64,000 bases of DNA, taken from contig NC_053499.1 of NCBI RefSeq assembly GCF_905171775.1, forward strand, positions 79,390,315-79,454,314, in the 5' to 3' direction. A program made the position numbers and the translations under genes. The notes beneath the pieces were generated by a model that made no database searches, was not told the DNA's origin, and worked only from the letters and a program-made list of their open reading frames with translations. Positions 1 through 12,117 of the stretch are shown here, piece by piece (within the stretch, counting starts at the first letter, position 1; each line of letters begins with the position of its first letter). Source of the DNA: Rana temporaria (lineage: Eukaryota; Chordata; Amphibia; Anura; Ranidae).

Positions 1-2371
1 GCTCCTTATCAGCTGGGAGCTCCAACCCCACAAGACCCTCAGTCCTCTCAGAAGCCTGCACTGATAGGACTGAAGGTGTAGAAATAGGTGTGTCACAACC
101 TAGTAGTACATGCAGGAAATCTACTGATGGTAGCAGACAAATTTCCCTGCCCCAGCTGCTACAGCGCCAAAAGAAGTACTCTCCCAGCCATCCACATGCC
201 CAGTGGTTGAATGCTAGTTTAGCGAAATTGCTAGCACTTCAATTGCTACCTTTTCAGTTGGTAGATTCTGCCCCTTCCGTGAGTTTGTGCAATGTGCGGT
301 ACCTCAGTGGCAAGTACCCAAACAACACTTTTTCTCACGGAAGGCGATTCCCGCTCTCTACCGGCATGTGGAAGGCAATGTCCATGCCTCGCTGGACAGG
401 GCGGTCAGTGGTAAGGTGCATCTTACCGCTGACTCATGGTCCAGCAGGCATGGACAGGAACGTTACCTCTCTTTCACGGCGCATTGGGTGACTCTGCTGG
501 CAGCTGGGAAGGACGCAGGGCAAGGTACAATAGTGTTGGAGGTTGTTCCGCCACCACGCCTCCAAAACACTACTACTGGTTTTGACACTCCTCTATCCTC
601 CACCCCCTACTCTTCTTCCTCCTCTGTGGCCTCTTCCTGTGCTGATGTTCCCTCTGAACCAGCTGTACTCCGTAGGCATACGAGAGGCTACGCAGGAATG
701 CAGGCCAAGAGATGCCATGCGGTGCTAGAGCTGGTGTGCTTGGGAGACAGGAGCCACACTGGGGCAGAGGTTCTGTCAGCTCTACAGGGGCAGGCTCAGA
801 GGTGGTTGACGCCACGCCAGCTTAAGCCAGGAATGGTGGTTAGCAACAATGGCACCAACCTCCTCTATGCCCTGCGACAGGGAAAACTGACCCATGTTCC
901 CTGTTTTGCTCATGTTCTCAATTTGGTGGTGCAGCGGTTCTTGGGCAGGTACCCGGGCTTACAGGATGTCCTGAAGCAGGCCAGGAAAGTCTGTGTGCAT
1001 TTCCGAAGGTCATACAATGCCACTGCTCGGCTGACAGACCTCCAAAGGGAATACAACCTGCCCAAGAACCGCCTAATCTGTGACATGCCCACCAGATGGA
1101 ACTCTACATTGGCCATGCTGCAACAGCTGCACACGCAGCAGAGGGCCATCAATGAGTACCTGTGCCAATATGGGTCAGGGGAGCTTGTTTTTTTTTCACC
1201 ACGCCAGTGGGCCTTGATCAGGGATGCATGCACTGTCCTGTCACCATTTGAGGAGGCCACAAGGATGGTGAGCAGTGACAGTGCATGCATCAGTGAGACT
1301 GTCCCTCCAATTCACCTGTTTGAGCACACTCTACGTGGAATAATGGACAGGGCCCTTGAGGCAGAACAGAGGGAGGAAAAGGAGGACTTCCTTACCTCTC
1401 AAGGCCCCCTTTATCCAGACAGTGGTCCTGCATGCCCGCCTACCACACAGGAAGAGGATGAGGAGGACGAGGTGGAGGAGGAGGAGGAGGATTGTATCAG
1501 CAGCATGGAGGTGGAGCCTAGCACTCAGCAGCAGCAGTCTTCAAGGGATCACTTACAGTCCCAAGGAACCTGTGGACTTTTACGTGGCTGGGATGAGGTG
1601 GCTGCAGATCCTGTTGTCCTCAGTGACCCAGAGGACTGTGCCCCGAATGCCTCAGCAAACCTACGCTGCATGGCCTCCCTGATCCTGCAAAGCCTGCATA
1701 AGGATAATCGTGTTTGTGGTATCAAGGAGAGGGATCATTACTGGCTGGCAACTCTCCTTGATCCACGTTACAAGAGTAAGGTTGCGGAGCTTATCTTGCC
1801 GTCGCAGAGGGAGATAAGGATGAAACATCTTCGGGAGGCCTTGCAGAAGGCTCTGTGCAATGCGTTCCCAGAACCTGGGGGATTACCAAATCCAGGTCCT
1901 GGACAACGTGTTGCTGAGGCTTCGGTGAGTCACAGAAGGAGCTGTGGAGAAGGTGGCCGTCTGACCGATGCGTTCAGACAATTTTTTAGTCCGCAGTCCC
2001 AAGGTATGACCGGTTCCAGCAACTATCGCCAGCGTTTGATTTACATGGTGCCTGAATACCTAGGGGCAAGATCAGATTTGGACACCTTCCCCACCGAAAT
2101 ACCTCTGGCATACTGGGTCTTGAGGATGGATCACTGGCCAGAGCTTGAACAGTACGCTATTTAGCTACTGGCTTGCCCTGCATACACATTCAATGCTGCT
2201 GGAGGTTTTGTGACCGATCACAGGGTGCGCCTCTCCACCGACTCCGTTGATCGACTGACCTTTATAAAAATGAATCAGGCTTGGATCAACACCAGCTACC
2301 AAGCACCTGATGAAGATGTAACTGAATATTTTTTTTCAAATGACAGATCCCTTGGAGACTGCCTATGCTGA
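1..2371 (+). pseudogene. hAT-superfamily transposase (ZBED-like), decayed and 5'-truncated by the window edge
   Basis: The main open frame runs from about 275 to 2164. It holds hAT landmarks: the RNase H-like core start (LTADSW near 425), the C-H motif (PCFAHVLNL near 900), TRWNST near 1091 and LLDPRYK near 1756. The C-terminal dimerisation domain follows (PLAYW, WPELEQYA). An in-frame TAG at 2162-2164 interrupts that domain. The same frame then continues with AAGGFVTDHR and FIKMNQAWIN to a TGA at 2369-2371, and it lacks a few residues of the usual ERVFS segment. The N-terminal part (open from position 1) lies in another frame and joins near 272-277 by a one-base indel. The family carries out cut-and-paste transposition with 8-bp target duplications. 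This copy has at least one frameshift, one nonsense codon and one small deletion, so it is almost certainly inactive. Confidence 0.9.
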
Positions 2372-2479
2372 TGCTGAGTGACTGTCCTGTTATGCTGCTG
2401 ACTGAATATCCTTTTCCTCCTCACTAATCTTCCTGATAGCTAGTAAGAAAATGTTGGTTTCTGGGCTACGCCACCAGTG

Positions 2480-2792
2480 CCTAAGGCCCAATTTTTCTGC
2501 CCCTGTTTAACAGGGGCATCTAGTAACAATTTTTAATGCAATACTTTGCATGTGGCTCTTTTCTGCGCTCTAATTACAGTATCTGAGGTGTTGCAGTGTT
2601 GTGTTGTGCCTAAGGCCCAATGTTTCTGCCCCTGTTTAACAGGGGCATCTAATAACAATTTTTAATGCAATACTTTGCATGTGGCTCTTTTCTGCGCTCC
2701 AATTACAGTATCTGAGGGGTTGCAGTGTTATGTTGTGCCTAAGGCCCAATGTTTCTGCCCCTGTTTAACAGGGGCATCTAATAACAATTTTT
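2480..2792 (+). repeat. 129-bp tandem subterminal repeats downstream of the hAT transposase (left part)
   Basis: Units begin with CCTAAGGCCCAAT at 2480, 2609 and 2738, a period of 129 bp. The third unit is cut at 2792 by the L1-A insertion and resumes at 10066. Subterminal repeats like these are common transposase-binding regions in hAT elements; that role is inference here. The stretch 2372-2479 between the transposase and the array shows nothing recognisable. Confidence 0.8.
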
Positions 2793-3296
2793 TTTTATTT
2801 ATTTTTTTACCACTTCAGCTTTTACCAAATACTAGAGACCAGCTCATGATTTGATGCTTCTTACGTCTCGGTTTGTGGTTTGCATCATGTGTGGTATATA
2901 TTCTGTGCATATTTTTTTTTTTTTTTTATTCCACCTTTTAAATTATTAGTATACTTAACAGTATGTGTAACAGCCACCCGCTGGGGCCGTGAGGTCCTGG
3001 CCCCACTTCCTTAGCCCTCCACGTCCCAGCTGGCCGTGAGGTCCTGGCCCCACTTCCTTAGCCCTCTACGTCCCAGCTAGACTGAACGGGGCACATTACC
3101 ATATAGCCAACTTTAGGAATTATTTTCACCCTCCCCCTCCCCCTCATGGCTCCCAGGAATCTCCTAACTTTTCCCTCGAGTAAAAGAACAGTCTCAAACG
3201 TTCATCAGAAAATAAAAAGTATATGAATCGCTTTAGGAAATGACCATAGAAGGGATAGATATAGTTTCTACTATAAAACTACTAACATACAACTCG

Positions 3297-6200
3297 TTAG
3301 TAGCGCACCCTGACTCTCTCAGCATAGCTCCATGTTTTTTTGTAATCCCTCCATTTTTCCCATTTCTCCCTATGTTCACCGATCGTCTCTAGGTGACTAT
3401 CCTTTAACTCTTCCAACCTATACGTTTCCTCCACTTCGTCTATCCAATTCCAGACGTGTGGGCATTCCGTCTCCTGCCACTTTTAGGGTATAAGTTTCTT
3501 AGCAGCGTTTAAAAGGTGAGGAAGTAAAGACTGCTTGTATTTTTTTACCCCCTCTTGGCTGCAATGAAAGAGCACCACCCAGGGGTCTTTCTTTAATTCT
3601 TCGCCCGTAATAGTTTTAATTTGACTCAGAATTATGTCCCAATAGGTTTGTATTTTTGGGCATAACCACCAAAGATGGGCCATTGTGCCTCTTTCTGAGC
3701 AGCCCCGCCAACACTCTGCGGTCTGACCCGCTTTAAATTTGTTTGCTTTCTCCGGGGTGATATACCACCCTGAGATACACTTGTAATTTGTTTCGGCAGT
3801 TCGTATATCGATTGCAGATGAATGGGTTAGGTGCATAATCCTATTATAACTATTTGTCCCTCTTGTGATTTCTAACTCTTTCCCATTTATCTATGAAAGG
3901 TGCTTCACTCCGTGAACCTATCTTTACCAATATCCCATATAATTTAGTGATAGTGCCCTTTGAATTTTTAGATTTGCAAATCTTCTCAAGTGGAGTGAGC
4001 TCCGCCTCCGTCCGTAATGGGCGGGGGAGGTGCCGCACAAAGTGATGCAACTGGGAATAATGCCACCTATCCAGATTCCAAAAATCCGTTTTGGATCTCA
4101 AATCTTCATAGGACATTATCTCTCCATCTTTAATAATATCACCTAAGTGAACAGTGTCTACCTTAATCCAATTCCCTCCAATTTTATTTTCGCCTGGAGC
4201 AAAATAAGGGTTTTCTTTTAGATTCATTAATGGGGAGTTGAATTTCCCTTCTAATTGTGTCAGTGTCCTGTCCCACATTCTTAAAGTGTCCCGTGTTAAA
4301 TCATGTATTTTGTGATCTAGTGCTCTGTGTTGTGCGGGGATCCAGATAATATTTTTCAAATATTTACTTGTTAGTGCTTTCTCAATTTGCACCCACCTTT
4401 TATCAGTCCTATCCCGTGCCCATTCTACCGCGCAAGCTAAAACCGCCGCCTTGTAATAACTTTTAATGTCCGGAACTGCCAGACCGCCGAGTGGCTTGCC
4501 CTGTTTTAGGGTGGAGAGGGATATTCTGTGCTTCTTATTTTTCCAGACATAGTTTAGTAGCAAGGCATTAATGATTCTCAAAAATTGCTGAGGGAGAGCT
4601 ATGGGGACTAATAAAAATTTATAAAGAATTTTTGGGACTACAACCATCTTCAGCATATTGATGCGTCCGATCCATGATATAGGTTTATTAACCGTTCTTT
4701 TTAATTCGCTCTTGATCTCATTTAGTAAGGGAACATAATTTATTTTATACATCTTCTGCTCTGTGTTGGCCAGTTTGATACCTAGGTACTTTAATTCTTT
4801 GGTCCAGGGGAATGCGCAGATCTCCTTGACACGACACACCTCCTTTTTGTTTAAATTAATATTCAAAATTTCAGATTTAGTTACATTGATTTTAAAATTT
4901 GAGATCGCGCCATATTGTTGCAAAACTTTAGAGAGCTTTGGGATAGAATTGGCCGGATTGGTTAAGTAAAACAAAATATCATCGGCAAAAGCCGATAATT
5001 TATGTTCCTCCCCTTCTACTCTAACTCCGTTAATGTCAGGGTCGTTACGTATGGTAGACAGCAGCGGCTCTAAAGATAGAATGAAAAGGAGGGGGGACAG
5101 GGGACAGCCCTGTCTTGTCCCATTTTTCATCTCGAATGGGTCAGATAGTGTACCATTAATTTTTATTTTTGCAGTGGGATGGTGATAAAGTGCTTTAATC
5201 CAACGGGACATCTTGTTTCCTATTCCCATGGCATTAAGAGTCTCCATCATGAGCCCCCAGTCTACCCTGTCAAAAGCTTTTTCAGCATCTACTGACAGGA
5301 ATAGTCCTGGGGGCTCATTCTGCCTTATGGTCTGTAGCAGGAGAATTGCCCTTAGACTGTTGTCTTTACCCTCTCTGTTGGGCACAAAGCCTACCTGGTC
5401 GGGGTGTACTAAGGCGTGCATAACCCCTTTCAGGCGCCCCGCAAGAATTTTGGCAAAAAGCTTAATATCTGTATTTAACAGAGAGATAGGTCTGTATCCC
5501 GAACAGAGAGAGCTATCTTTCCCTTCTTTCAAAATTATTGCGACCACTGCCGCAATAGCTTCGCTGCTGGTTTCAAATTCAGACCCTAGCCCATTCAAAT
5601 ATTTGCACATCCTCGGTATCAAAATGTTGCTATATCTCTTATAATACAGGGAAGAAAACCTATCCGGCCCCGGGCTTTTTCCGCCCGTGGTGGTATTTAG
5701 AGCTATTTTTATTTCTTCTTCAGTTATGGGGCGGTCCATATTGGAACTTTCCATCTCCTCTAATCTAGGAAGTCCTGCCCTGTCAAGGAAATCTCGGGTC
5801 TTTCCCTCCCTCTCCTCTGCCTGCCACCCTGGATGTTTTAATGTGTATAGTTCCTCATAATATTTTTTAAATGTTTCCGCAATTTCTCTGGTTGCGTTAA
5901 CCATGGTCCCGTCTTTCCTTTTAATTTTTTCAATATAATTTCTAGCTTTCTTTTTTTGAGCCATTTTAGCTAGGAGCTTGCTTGGTTTATTACCCCAAAG
6001 GTATCTCTCTTTGGAGATACATTTTAATTTATTTCTCGCTTCCTGTTCCATGATTTCCTTGAGAGCATCTCTTTTTATAATTAGATTATGATAAATCTCT
6101 TTTGATCCCTGCGCTTTGTGTTTGCATTCTAGGGACTCTATATCTTTAATCAGGGTGTTTGCTTTACTTTTCCTCTCTTTTTTTTTTTTTAACGCCCTCC

Positions 6201-7099
6201 GCAATTAGAATTCCTCTGATGTAAGCTTTGTGCGTCTCCCAAAGGGTTGCGCTAGTAATCCCTTCCGTGTCATTGATAAGAAAAAATTGTTTTAATTCCG
6301 CCTCCACCCTACTTGCCCCTCCTTCATCGCGTATCAGGCTATCATCTAGGCGCCACAACGGCAGCTGTCTCTTTTGTATAGATAATTTAATTTTCATGGA
6401 GATTGGTGCGTGATCTGACACAGTCATAATACCTATGTCCGTCTCCGTAATAGAGTCCAGCAGCCTATGATCCGCCAGGATGTAGTCAATTCTGGAGTAT
6501 GTTCCGTGGGGAGGAGAGTAAAACGTGTAATCATGTTCATTTGGATGGAAAATCCGCCAGACATCGACTAGTTGGCAGTCATGAATCTTTCGTTTAATTC
6601 TTTGTAAATGCACATTTCTTATCTCCTTCCCACGGAACGTGCTATCTTCTTTCGGATCGAAGACGAAATTCAAATCACCCATCAGGATTATATACCCCTC
6701 AGCGAAATCATTCAATTTCCCCAGAATTTTCCCTAAGTATTGGGTTTGGTGTACATTTGGGGCGTAGATATTTGCTAAGGTATAGACTATGTTATCAATC
6801 CTTACCCTAAGAAATAAAAATCTCCCTTCTGGGTCTGTCATCCTTGCCTCAAGGGTGAACCCGAACCCCCTTGTAAACCCAATTGCCACGCCCCTAGCGC
6901 GTTTTGAGATGGAGTCCCCGTAAAACCAAGTGGGGTATGCAGGGGAAAAAAGCTTGATATTCGCGTCTATGGTTAAATGGGATTCCTGGATAAAGACAAC
7001 GTCCGCTCTAAGTTGTTCAATCTCGGCAAGGACCTTTAGTCTTTTAACGACTGAATTTAATCCCTTTACATTATAAGATAAAAATTTTACTTCTGTCAT
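3297..7099 (-). pseudogene. L1-A ORF2: endonuclease, reverse transcriptase and C-terminal zinc knuckle, frameshifted
   Basis: The start is ATG at 7099. Three reading frames follow one another. The APE-type endonuclease (7099 to about 6170) shows SYNVKGLN, QESHL, YAPN, GDLN, SRIDY and SDHAP. The reverse transcriptase (about 6200-3850) shows GPDRFSS, NTDIKLF, FDRVDW, TRQGCPLSP and the catalytic FADD. The C-terminal part (3836-3483) carries the CCHC-like knuckle CWRGCSERGTMAHLWWLC. The first frameshift lies in an A-homopolymer (T run at 6177-6190), probably a slippage lesion. The second lies near 3840-3850. An in-frame TAA at 3483-3485 precedes a final 60 codons that end at 3297. The product would nick the target and prime reverse transcription, but this copy is inactivated. 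Confidence 0.92.
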
Positions 7100-7558
7100 T
7101 TTCTATAACTAGATCATTTCCTGCTGAACTTTCCATGAGATTCCGGGAGCCATTTTCCCTATTCCCTCCCTGTTTTGAAGATGGAGAATCCTTCTCCCCT
7201 TCCTAACCCACACACCTCCCTCTATCCCTCCCCCCTCCCCCCCTGCCCAGGCCGATACCCCCCCCCTCTCCCCTCCCCCCCACCCAGGCCTAACCATCGC
7301 CTCTGAACCGTAGGGATCCTCGATCTCCCCTACCCGTCGGTTCTCATGGATGAGGTGGGCCTCCCAGCGTCCCGCCCTCCCATTTTCCCCCTCAAGGTAT
7401 TCTTCTGGGGGTTGATCTTATATGGGTAGGGTTACGGACCTCCCTCCTTGCTCCCCTTTCCACTCCCCCCCCACCCTCCCCCTCACCCTCCTGTCCCCCC
7501 CAATCACCCTAGGTCGAACCTCACTAAACCACTGGAGGAGGCAATCTGTGTCGTGTGA

Positions 7559-8530
7559 CTATTCAACCCAACCTGGGATCTCCAGCACGGGCATACCCAA
7601 TTTGCGACATAACCCTACCAAGTCCTCAGGAAATATCAACTTTGCAGAGATCCCCTCTTTGTAACCTATCAGACATGCCGGGAAACCCCATTGATAATTA
7701 ATATTAAGCTGGCGCATCTGTTCCAGGAGAGGTTTGAGGCCCCTTCTTCTGGTCAGAGTTTCCCAGGCTAGGTCCGTGAAAATCTGCATTTCAGTCCCAT
7801 CATAGCATAGTGGGGGCTTTCTTCTCAATTTTGACCAGATCTCATCTTTATCTTCGAAATATCTGAACCTCACAATAATGTCCCTGGGCCATTTGCCTCC
7901 TCCCTCTCTCATCTTTCCTACCCGGTGTACCCGTTCTATTTTGAGGGGGCCCTCCGTGCCATTATCTAGGAGGGGGAGAAATAGGTCGTTGAGAATTTTT
8001 CTCAAATCTTCCCCTTTCTCCTCCTTGATAGATCGTATTCTTAAATTTTGTCTTCTGTTGCGGTTCTCTTGGTCCTCTAATCGATATTGCAGCCACCTCT
8101 GGTTTTGTTTCATGGTCTGATGTTGATTTATTAATTCATTTAATTCTAAATCCTGTTTTTCCATTTTTTTTTCCACTTCCTCTACCCATTCCAACATATG
8201 GAATAAATCCTTTCTTAGTGTGCTAATTTCTTCTCTTATTGCGATTTCCACTCTCCTTAGCATACCGTCCAGTTCCCCCTTTGTGGGGATGTGGGTGTCC
8301 AGTCTGGGGTCGTCCATTTGGCTGCCATCATGTTCGCATTCTATTGATGTGTCCGCAATTGGGGTAACCGCCCCCCCTACTCCCTTTTTGGTTGTCCCGG
8401 TTTTTTCTGCTTTTTTTGATAGGCCTGGGCTCTTAGAGCTCCCCTCAGGGGTCATATAGTGTCTGATCGTACTAGTGGGGGGGTTATCTTTAGGAATTTT
8501 CGGGGCGGACCCCCTTGTAGATTTATTCAT
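7559..8530 (-). CDS. L1-A ORF1 protein (coiled coil + RRM-like RNA-binding)
   Basis: An open frame of 323 codons starts at ATG 8530. The N-terminus is low-complexity and rich in Lys, Pro and Thr. Residues about 85-150 form a heptad-rich coiled coil (EEVEKKMEKQDLELNELI). An RRM-like and C-terminal domain follows, with NLRIRSIKE, RVHRVGKM, PRDIIVRF and the conserved NYQWGFPA stretch. L1 ORF1p proteins trimerise, bind element RNA and act as nucleic-acid chaperones. The 7100-7558 spacer to ORF2 is C-rich on the plus strand and has no gene. The frame is intact although ORF2 is not. Confidence 0.88.
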   Translation of the reverse strand: MNKSTRGSAPKIPKDNPPTSTIRHYMTPEGSSKSPGLSKKAEKTGTTKKGVGGAVTPIADTSIECEHDGSQMDDPRLDTHIPTKGELDGMLRRVEIAIREEISTLRKDLFHMLEWVEEVEKKMEKQDLELNELINQHQTMKQNQRWLQYRLEDQENRNRRQNLRIRSIKEEKGEDLRKILNDLFLPLLDNGTEGPLKIERVHRVGKMREGGGKWPRDIIVRFRYFEDKDEIWSKLRRKPPLCYDGTEMQIFTDLAWETLTRRRGLKPLLEQMRQLNINYQWGFPACLIGYKEGISAKLIFPEDLVGLCRKLGMPVLEIPGWVE

Positions 8531-10047
8531 GTTATATTTTTTTGTCCCTCTAATGCGTTTCCCCAGTTTGGATAGTGGGTGGTTTTCCCCCCCTTTTTTC
8601 CTTTTTTTTTTAACGGTAGCTTTTATTGTATAAAAAGGAGAAGGAAACCAGGTAAGTGTTAGCCTTACCTTCTAAGGATTTTACGCTGGGATTCTAAAAG
8701 ATCCACGGATCATCCCGAGTCACTAAAGTATGTACGAGGGGGAAAATCACCCCCCCTCTGTTTTGAGCGTGCTATACCCCCCGTTGGTTTGTAGGCCGTT
8801 GGTTTGTAGACATTCTCAAGGAATTTTACACCTCCAGAGACCTAGCTGGCCTATTCTCACTGAGCATCAGCATTCCTGGGTCAACCGCCCGTTTTTTTGT
8901 TTTTTTTTTGTTAGACAACCGTTTTCCAGTTTAGCAAAGCACAGTTCAGGCTCTCTACTAAATTATGTTTATGGCTTATCATGAGCTTTTGATTTTTCAA
9001 TGGAGGGTATAGATATTCAGATAACCCCTGAGAGTTTGGTAGGACGGATATTGCCACCTTCTCGCACAGTATTCTGTATTCTGTTTGCACTACACTCTAT
9101 CCTCAGCACTGAGGTTTTTTAGTGCGTTGGACCAATATGACAGGGCAGGTAGGGCTCCTTTAGTGGGCCGATGGTGAGGGAAAAAAAAAATGACTCCTAT
9201 ATTCCCGCCAGTGCTCCTAGACCAGCACACTATGATTTAACTGAGCTTAGAACAGAGAGAGGTACAATGTCTCTAGGTAGCTGAGACCTTTCAGCCTAGC
9301 CCCCCTTTCCAAAGTCCACAATATGTATAGGCTAAGGATTTACAGTCCATGCATGTTTGGCAGATTTAGTAAGAAAATATAATGGGTGCATGTTATGTTT
9401 TAATAGAGACGAAGCAGCTGAATGCCCCCAGAGTGATCAAACTCTATTACACAGGTTGTTCAAATTGACTTCGTAGCTAATTTCACCAGCTAACTTGCAT
9501 CAATAAGACATGAATATACTTTGCGATTCACTGGTGCACATGACATTCTTACCGCCTCCCCGCCGTCAGGCCTGGGTCCCATGTTCAGCACACTGGCCCG
9601 ATTGCATCCTTAAAATATATAATGGAATGATGTTACCTGGTAGACGTTTTTTATTTTTTTTATTTTTTCTCCACCCTGGGGCCGGGATAGCCGGATATCG
9701 CGGCGTGCAGGTGGGGGGCCGGTGTGGGGGGGGGCGGCTGCCTGGCGCACCACAGATGGAGGCTTCCGTACCTTCCCTCCACACTACTCCGCGCGTGCCT
9801 TCTCCTTGGGGGGCAGGGGTTAGGGGGAGGAGGTTTTCCCGGAGAGCGGCGTGAGTCGGTAGGACTGGCGTTCGGCGGACTTAGGGACTAACAGCTCCGC
9901 AGACTCCCACTCTGCGTCGCAGCCTCTGCCGCCGGAGCGCCGTCGGATCTTGCTCCTTCCATCTCCGCATTCAGGCCGGGTCCGTAATGCAGGAGGCTCC
10001 TCCCTCAGACGTGCGTGCTTCACGTGCACCACGTCATCTCTGCTCAC
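8531..10047 (-). promoter_or_regulatory. Presumed 5' UTR / internal promoter region of L1-A
   Basis: This 1.5-kb stretch lies between ORF1 and the target duplication and holds no convincing ORF. About 9650-10047, at the element's 5' end, is GC- and CpG-rich, as expected for a LINE internal promoter. No specific transcription-factor site was assigned. Confidence 0.5.
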
Positions 10048-10200
10048 CATCTAATAACAATTTTTAATGCAATACTTTGCATGTGGCTCTTTGCTGAGCT
10101 CCAATTACAGTATCTGTGAGGGGTTGCAGTGTTGTGACACAGCCACCAGTGCCTAAGGCCCAATTTTTCTGCCCCTGTTCTAGTAATTTTCTTGGTTTGA
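10048..10200 (+). repeat. Right-hand continuation of the split 129-bp hAT subterminal array
   Basis: Starts with the second copy of the 18-bp target duplication and continues the unit broken at 2792. A further partial unit begins at 10152 (CCTAAGGCCCAAT). After about 10190 the similarity stops. The interval 10200-10518 is AT-rich with T-runs and no gene. Confidence 0.75.
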
Positions 10201-10518
10201 TTATTTTCTAATTTCTAGCTTTCTCCTATGTTATCATATTGTCATGTTTATTTTCCTTTACTAAATACTCATCATTGTCAATGTAAACACCACAAATCTA
10301 GATTTGTTCTTTTAGGCAGCATTGATATATTAAGAAGCCAGACATTGTTGAGTATCCAAAAATATTTATTGTATCACACTTAAAATGTGTCATTCATTTT
10401 TTTTTAAATATCTTAATAAAAAAAGTTTATTTTTTTTTAATAACTATATTTTTGCTTTTACATACTTGTCTACATCAATTTTTTTTATTATTATTATTTT
10501 TTTGTTTTGTTTTGTTTT

Positions 10519-12117
10519 TTAAACCCTCCCCAGAACATCAATAATATTCTTGAGGTTTTGGTCCACCTTTCTGTTGTTCCTTATGATCTTCTCCAGGGCG
10601 ATGTTTGTGTCCTCTATTTGTGCCCTGCAGGACATTATCTCCCCAATTAGCACCTGGGCACTGTAAGTGTCTAAGCCGCCACCAACAGCTCGTACACCTG
10701 AAATTTGGGAAAAAACATGTATTAAAATTATGCAGGCCTACATGTATTACCTGAAGTTGTGCTGTATGACACTGACCTGATGTGGTGGCATTTTGCACTT
10801 CCTCTACATCCGGCGAGGGTGGGGCTTGGCACTGTGTGGGGTTGGTCGGCTCCACTTCTGCAGCTTGATTGCGGCCTATGAGATTGTAAAAAAGGGATAA
10901 ATGAATCAAAAAGATTAGAGGCCTGAAAGAGGAATATCAATCATTCTTTTTAAAAAGTGTGGTACAATTGTCTGCTTTTACAATCCTTCTAAGCTTAACA
11001 CTGGATTTTATCCATTACCAAAGCTGCTGCATTTCTCTATCTTTGGACAAGTTTCCTACATGGAAAAACAACAAGTATACACTGGATCACCTCTGTGTGA
11101 CACTTCAACTGGGTTGTTCTTGTGACCAACACTCAGTGCCGATCCTGACCTCCCTGGGGCCCGAAGCAAAATGACTTGGCACATTAAAAATGAGACGCGG
11201 GGGGGCGCTGACGACAGTGACAGGTCACATTAAAGAAAATTGAGAAGTGGGGGGAGGGGGTGTTCTGCTGTCGGAAATGACATCTTACATTAAATTGAGA
11301 AGCAAGGGGTGCTGACTTCTTGCCTCTTCTCCCATGCAGTCAGCGAGTTGAGAAGAAGGGTGAGGGGGCGAAAATGACTTCTTACTAGGCGGGGCCTCTA
11401 GTTATTTGGGGGGCCCTTCGCAGCTTGGCGGGGCCCTAAACGGCTTGCATAGCGAGCCTTTAGGGCGGATCGGCCATGCCAACCATTGCGCTACTGAGTC
11501 CATATGTGTAATCAACTTCTGTGGTGAGCATACTCTCCTTTTGACTTAAGTTGGATTATTTAAATCTAGTTAATAACACATCTACATTAAATAAAAAATT
11601 GGTCTCACATAAAAAGATCTTAAATACAATGAACAACCAATTATTATGCCCACAAACATGAACCTTGAAACATCTATTCTTGGACTGTCTACACATACAC
11701 AACCTGAAAGAAAACCAAATGACGCAAAATAATAAAAACAAATATTCAGAGTACACATGAAATTTACTTACGTCTTCTGAGAACTCTTCTAATTCTCTCT
11801 ATCTGGTCCGGCTCTCTGATTTTCAAATCAGACCATCGCTTGCGCAACTGCTCCCTGGACCTCTGCAGCCCGAATTTTGCATGGAGAGTCCTCCGCACCT
11901 TCTCTATGATCTGGGCCTTCACTTTATTGGGGTTCTTGTAAGGCCCTTTTTTGCCGTCGTAGTCCTCCTTTTTAAGAACAGCCACCATCTCTACCATCTC
12001 TTCGAAGCTCATGTTGGTGGCTTTGTACCTCCTGCTCCTCTTGGTGTGTGCCTGGCCTCTCTCCTGCCTGGTTGCAGCTTGCTGTCTCCCCTCCATCATT
12101 TCTTCAGACTCTTGCAT
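10519..12117 (-). CDS. Harbinger Myb/SANT-like DNA-binding protein, three predicted exons
   Basis: Predicted exons on the minus strand are 12117-11772, 10875-10777 and 10697-10519, which join in frame to 207 codons plus TAA. Donors read GTAAGT at 11771 and GTCAGT at 10776. Acceptors are TCTCATAG before 10875 and AATTTCAG before 10697. Exon 1 carries a basic N-terminus and a Myb/SANT-like domain (about residues 36-115: SFEEMVEMV, DYDGKKGPYKNP, SREQLRKRWSDL). Exon 3 encodes a heptad-rich coiled coil (IMSCRAQIEDTNIALEKI). PIF/Harbinger elements encode such a partner protein, which binds element ends and helps nuclear import of the transposase. No stop or frameshift is seen. A hAT MITE lies within intron 1. 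A HARBI1-type transposase fragment lies just upstream on the same strand. The start could be another nearby ATG. Confidence 0.72.
11134..11478 (+). mobile_element. Non-autonomous hAT MITE, copy 1 (inside the Myb gene intron)
   Basis: Ends are CAGTGCCGATCC and GGATCGGCCATG, giving imperfect terminal inverted repeats. Flanks CCAACACT (11126-11133) and CCAACCAT (11479-11486) are an imperfect 8-bp target duplication, typical of hAT. It has no coding capacity. Confidence 0.75.

Larger units (their letters stand above)
2793..10047 (-). mobile_element. Full-length L1-like LINE (L1-A) with 18-bp target-site duplication
   Basis: The element spans 7,255 bp on the minus strand: 5' UTR (8531-10047), ORF1 (7559-8530), ORF2 (3297-7099) and 3' UTR (2793-3296). 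Identical 18-bp sequences flank it: CATCTAATAACAATTTTT at 2775-2792 and at 10048-10065. Removing the element rejoins the interrupted 129-bp hAT repeat exactly, so the insertion postdates the hAT copy. The 3' UTR ends in an A/T-rich tail (T-rich on the plus strand) and contains a 47-bp tandem duplication at 2985-3031 and 3032-3078. ORF2 is broken, so the copy is not autonomous. Confidence 0.9.

Noticed and set aside
573..815. Minus-strand and alternative-frame ORFs across the hAT transposase
   Set aside because: They overlap the clearly recognisable transposase frame and show no domain.
7100..7558. Small ORFs in the C-rich spacer between L1-A ORF1 and ORF2
   Set aside because: Low-complexity sequence and no homology; a normal inter-ORF spacer.
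8150..8520. Plus-strand Ser/Leu-rich ORF across L1-A ORF1
   Set aside because: It is antisense to the clear coiled-coil ORF1 protein and has no domain.
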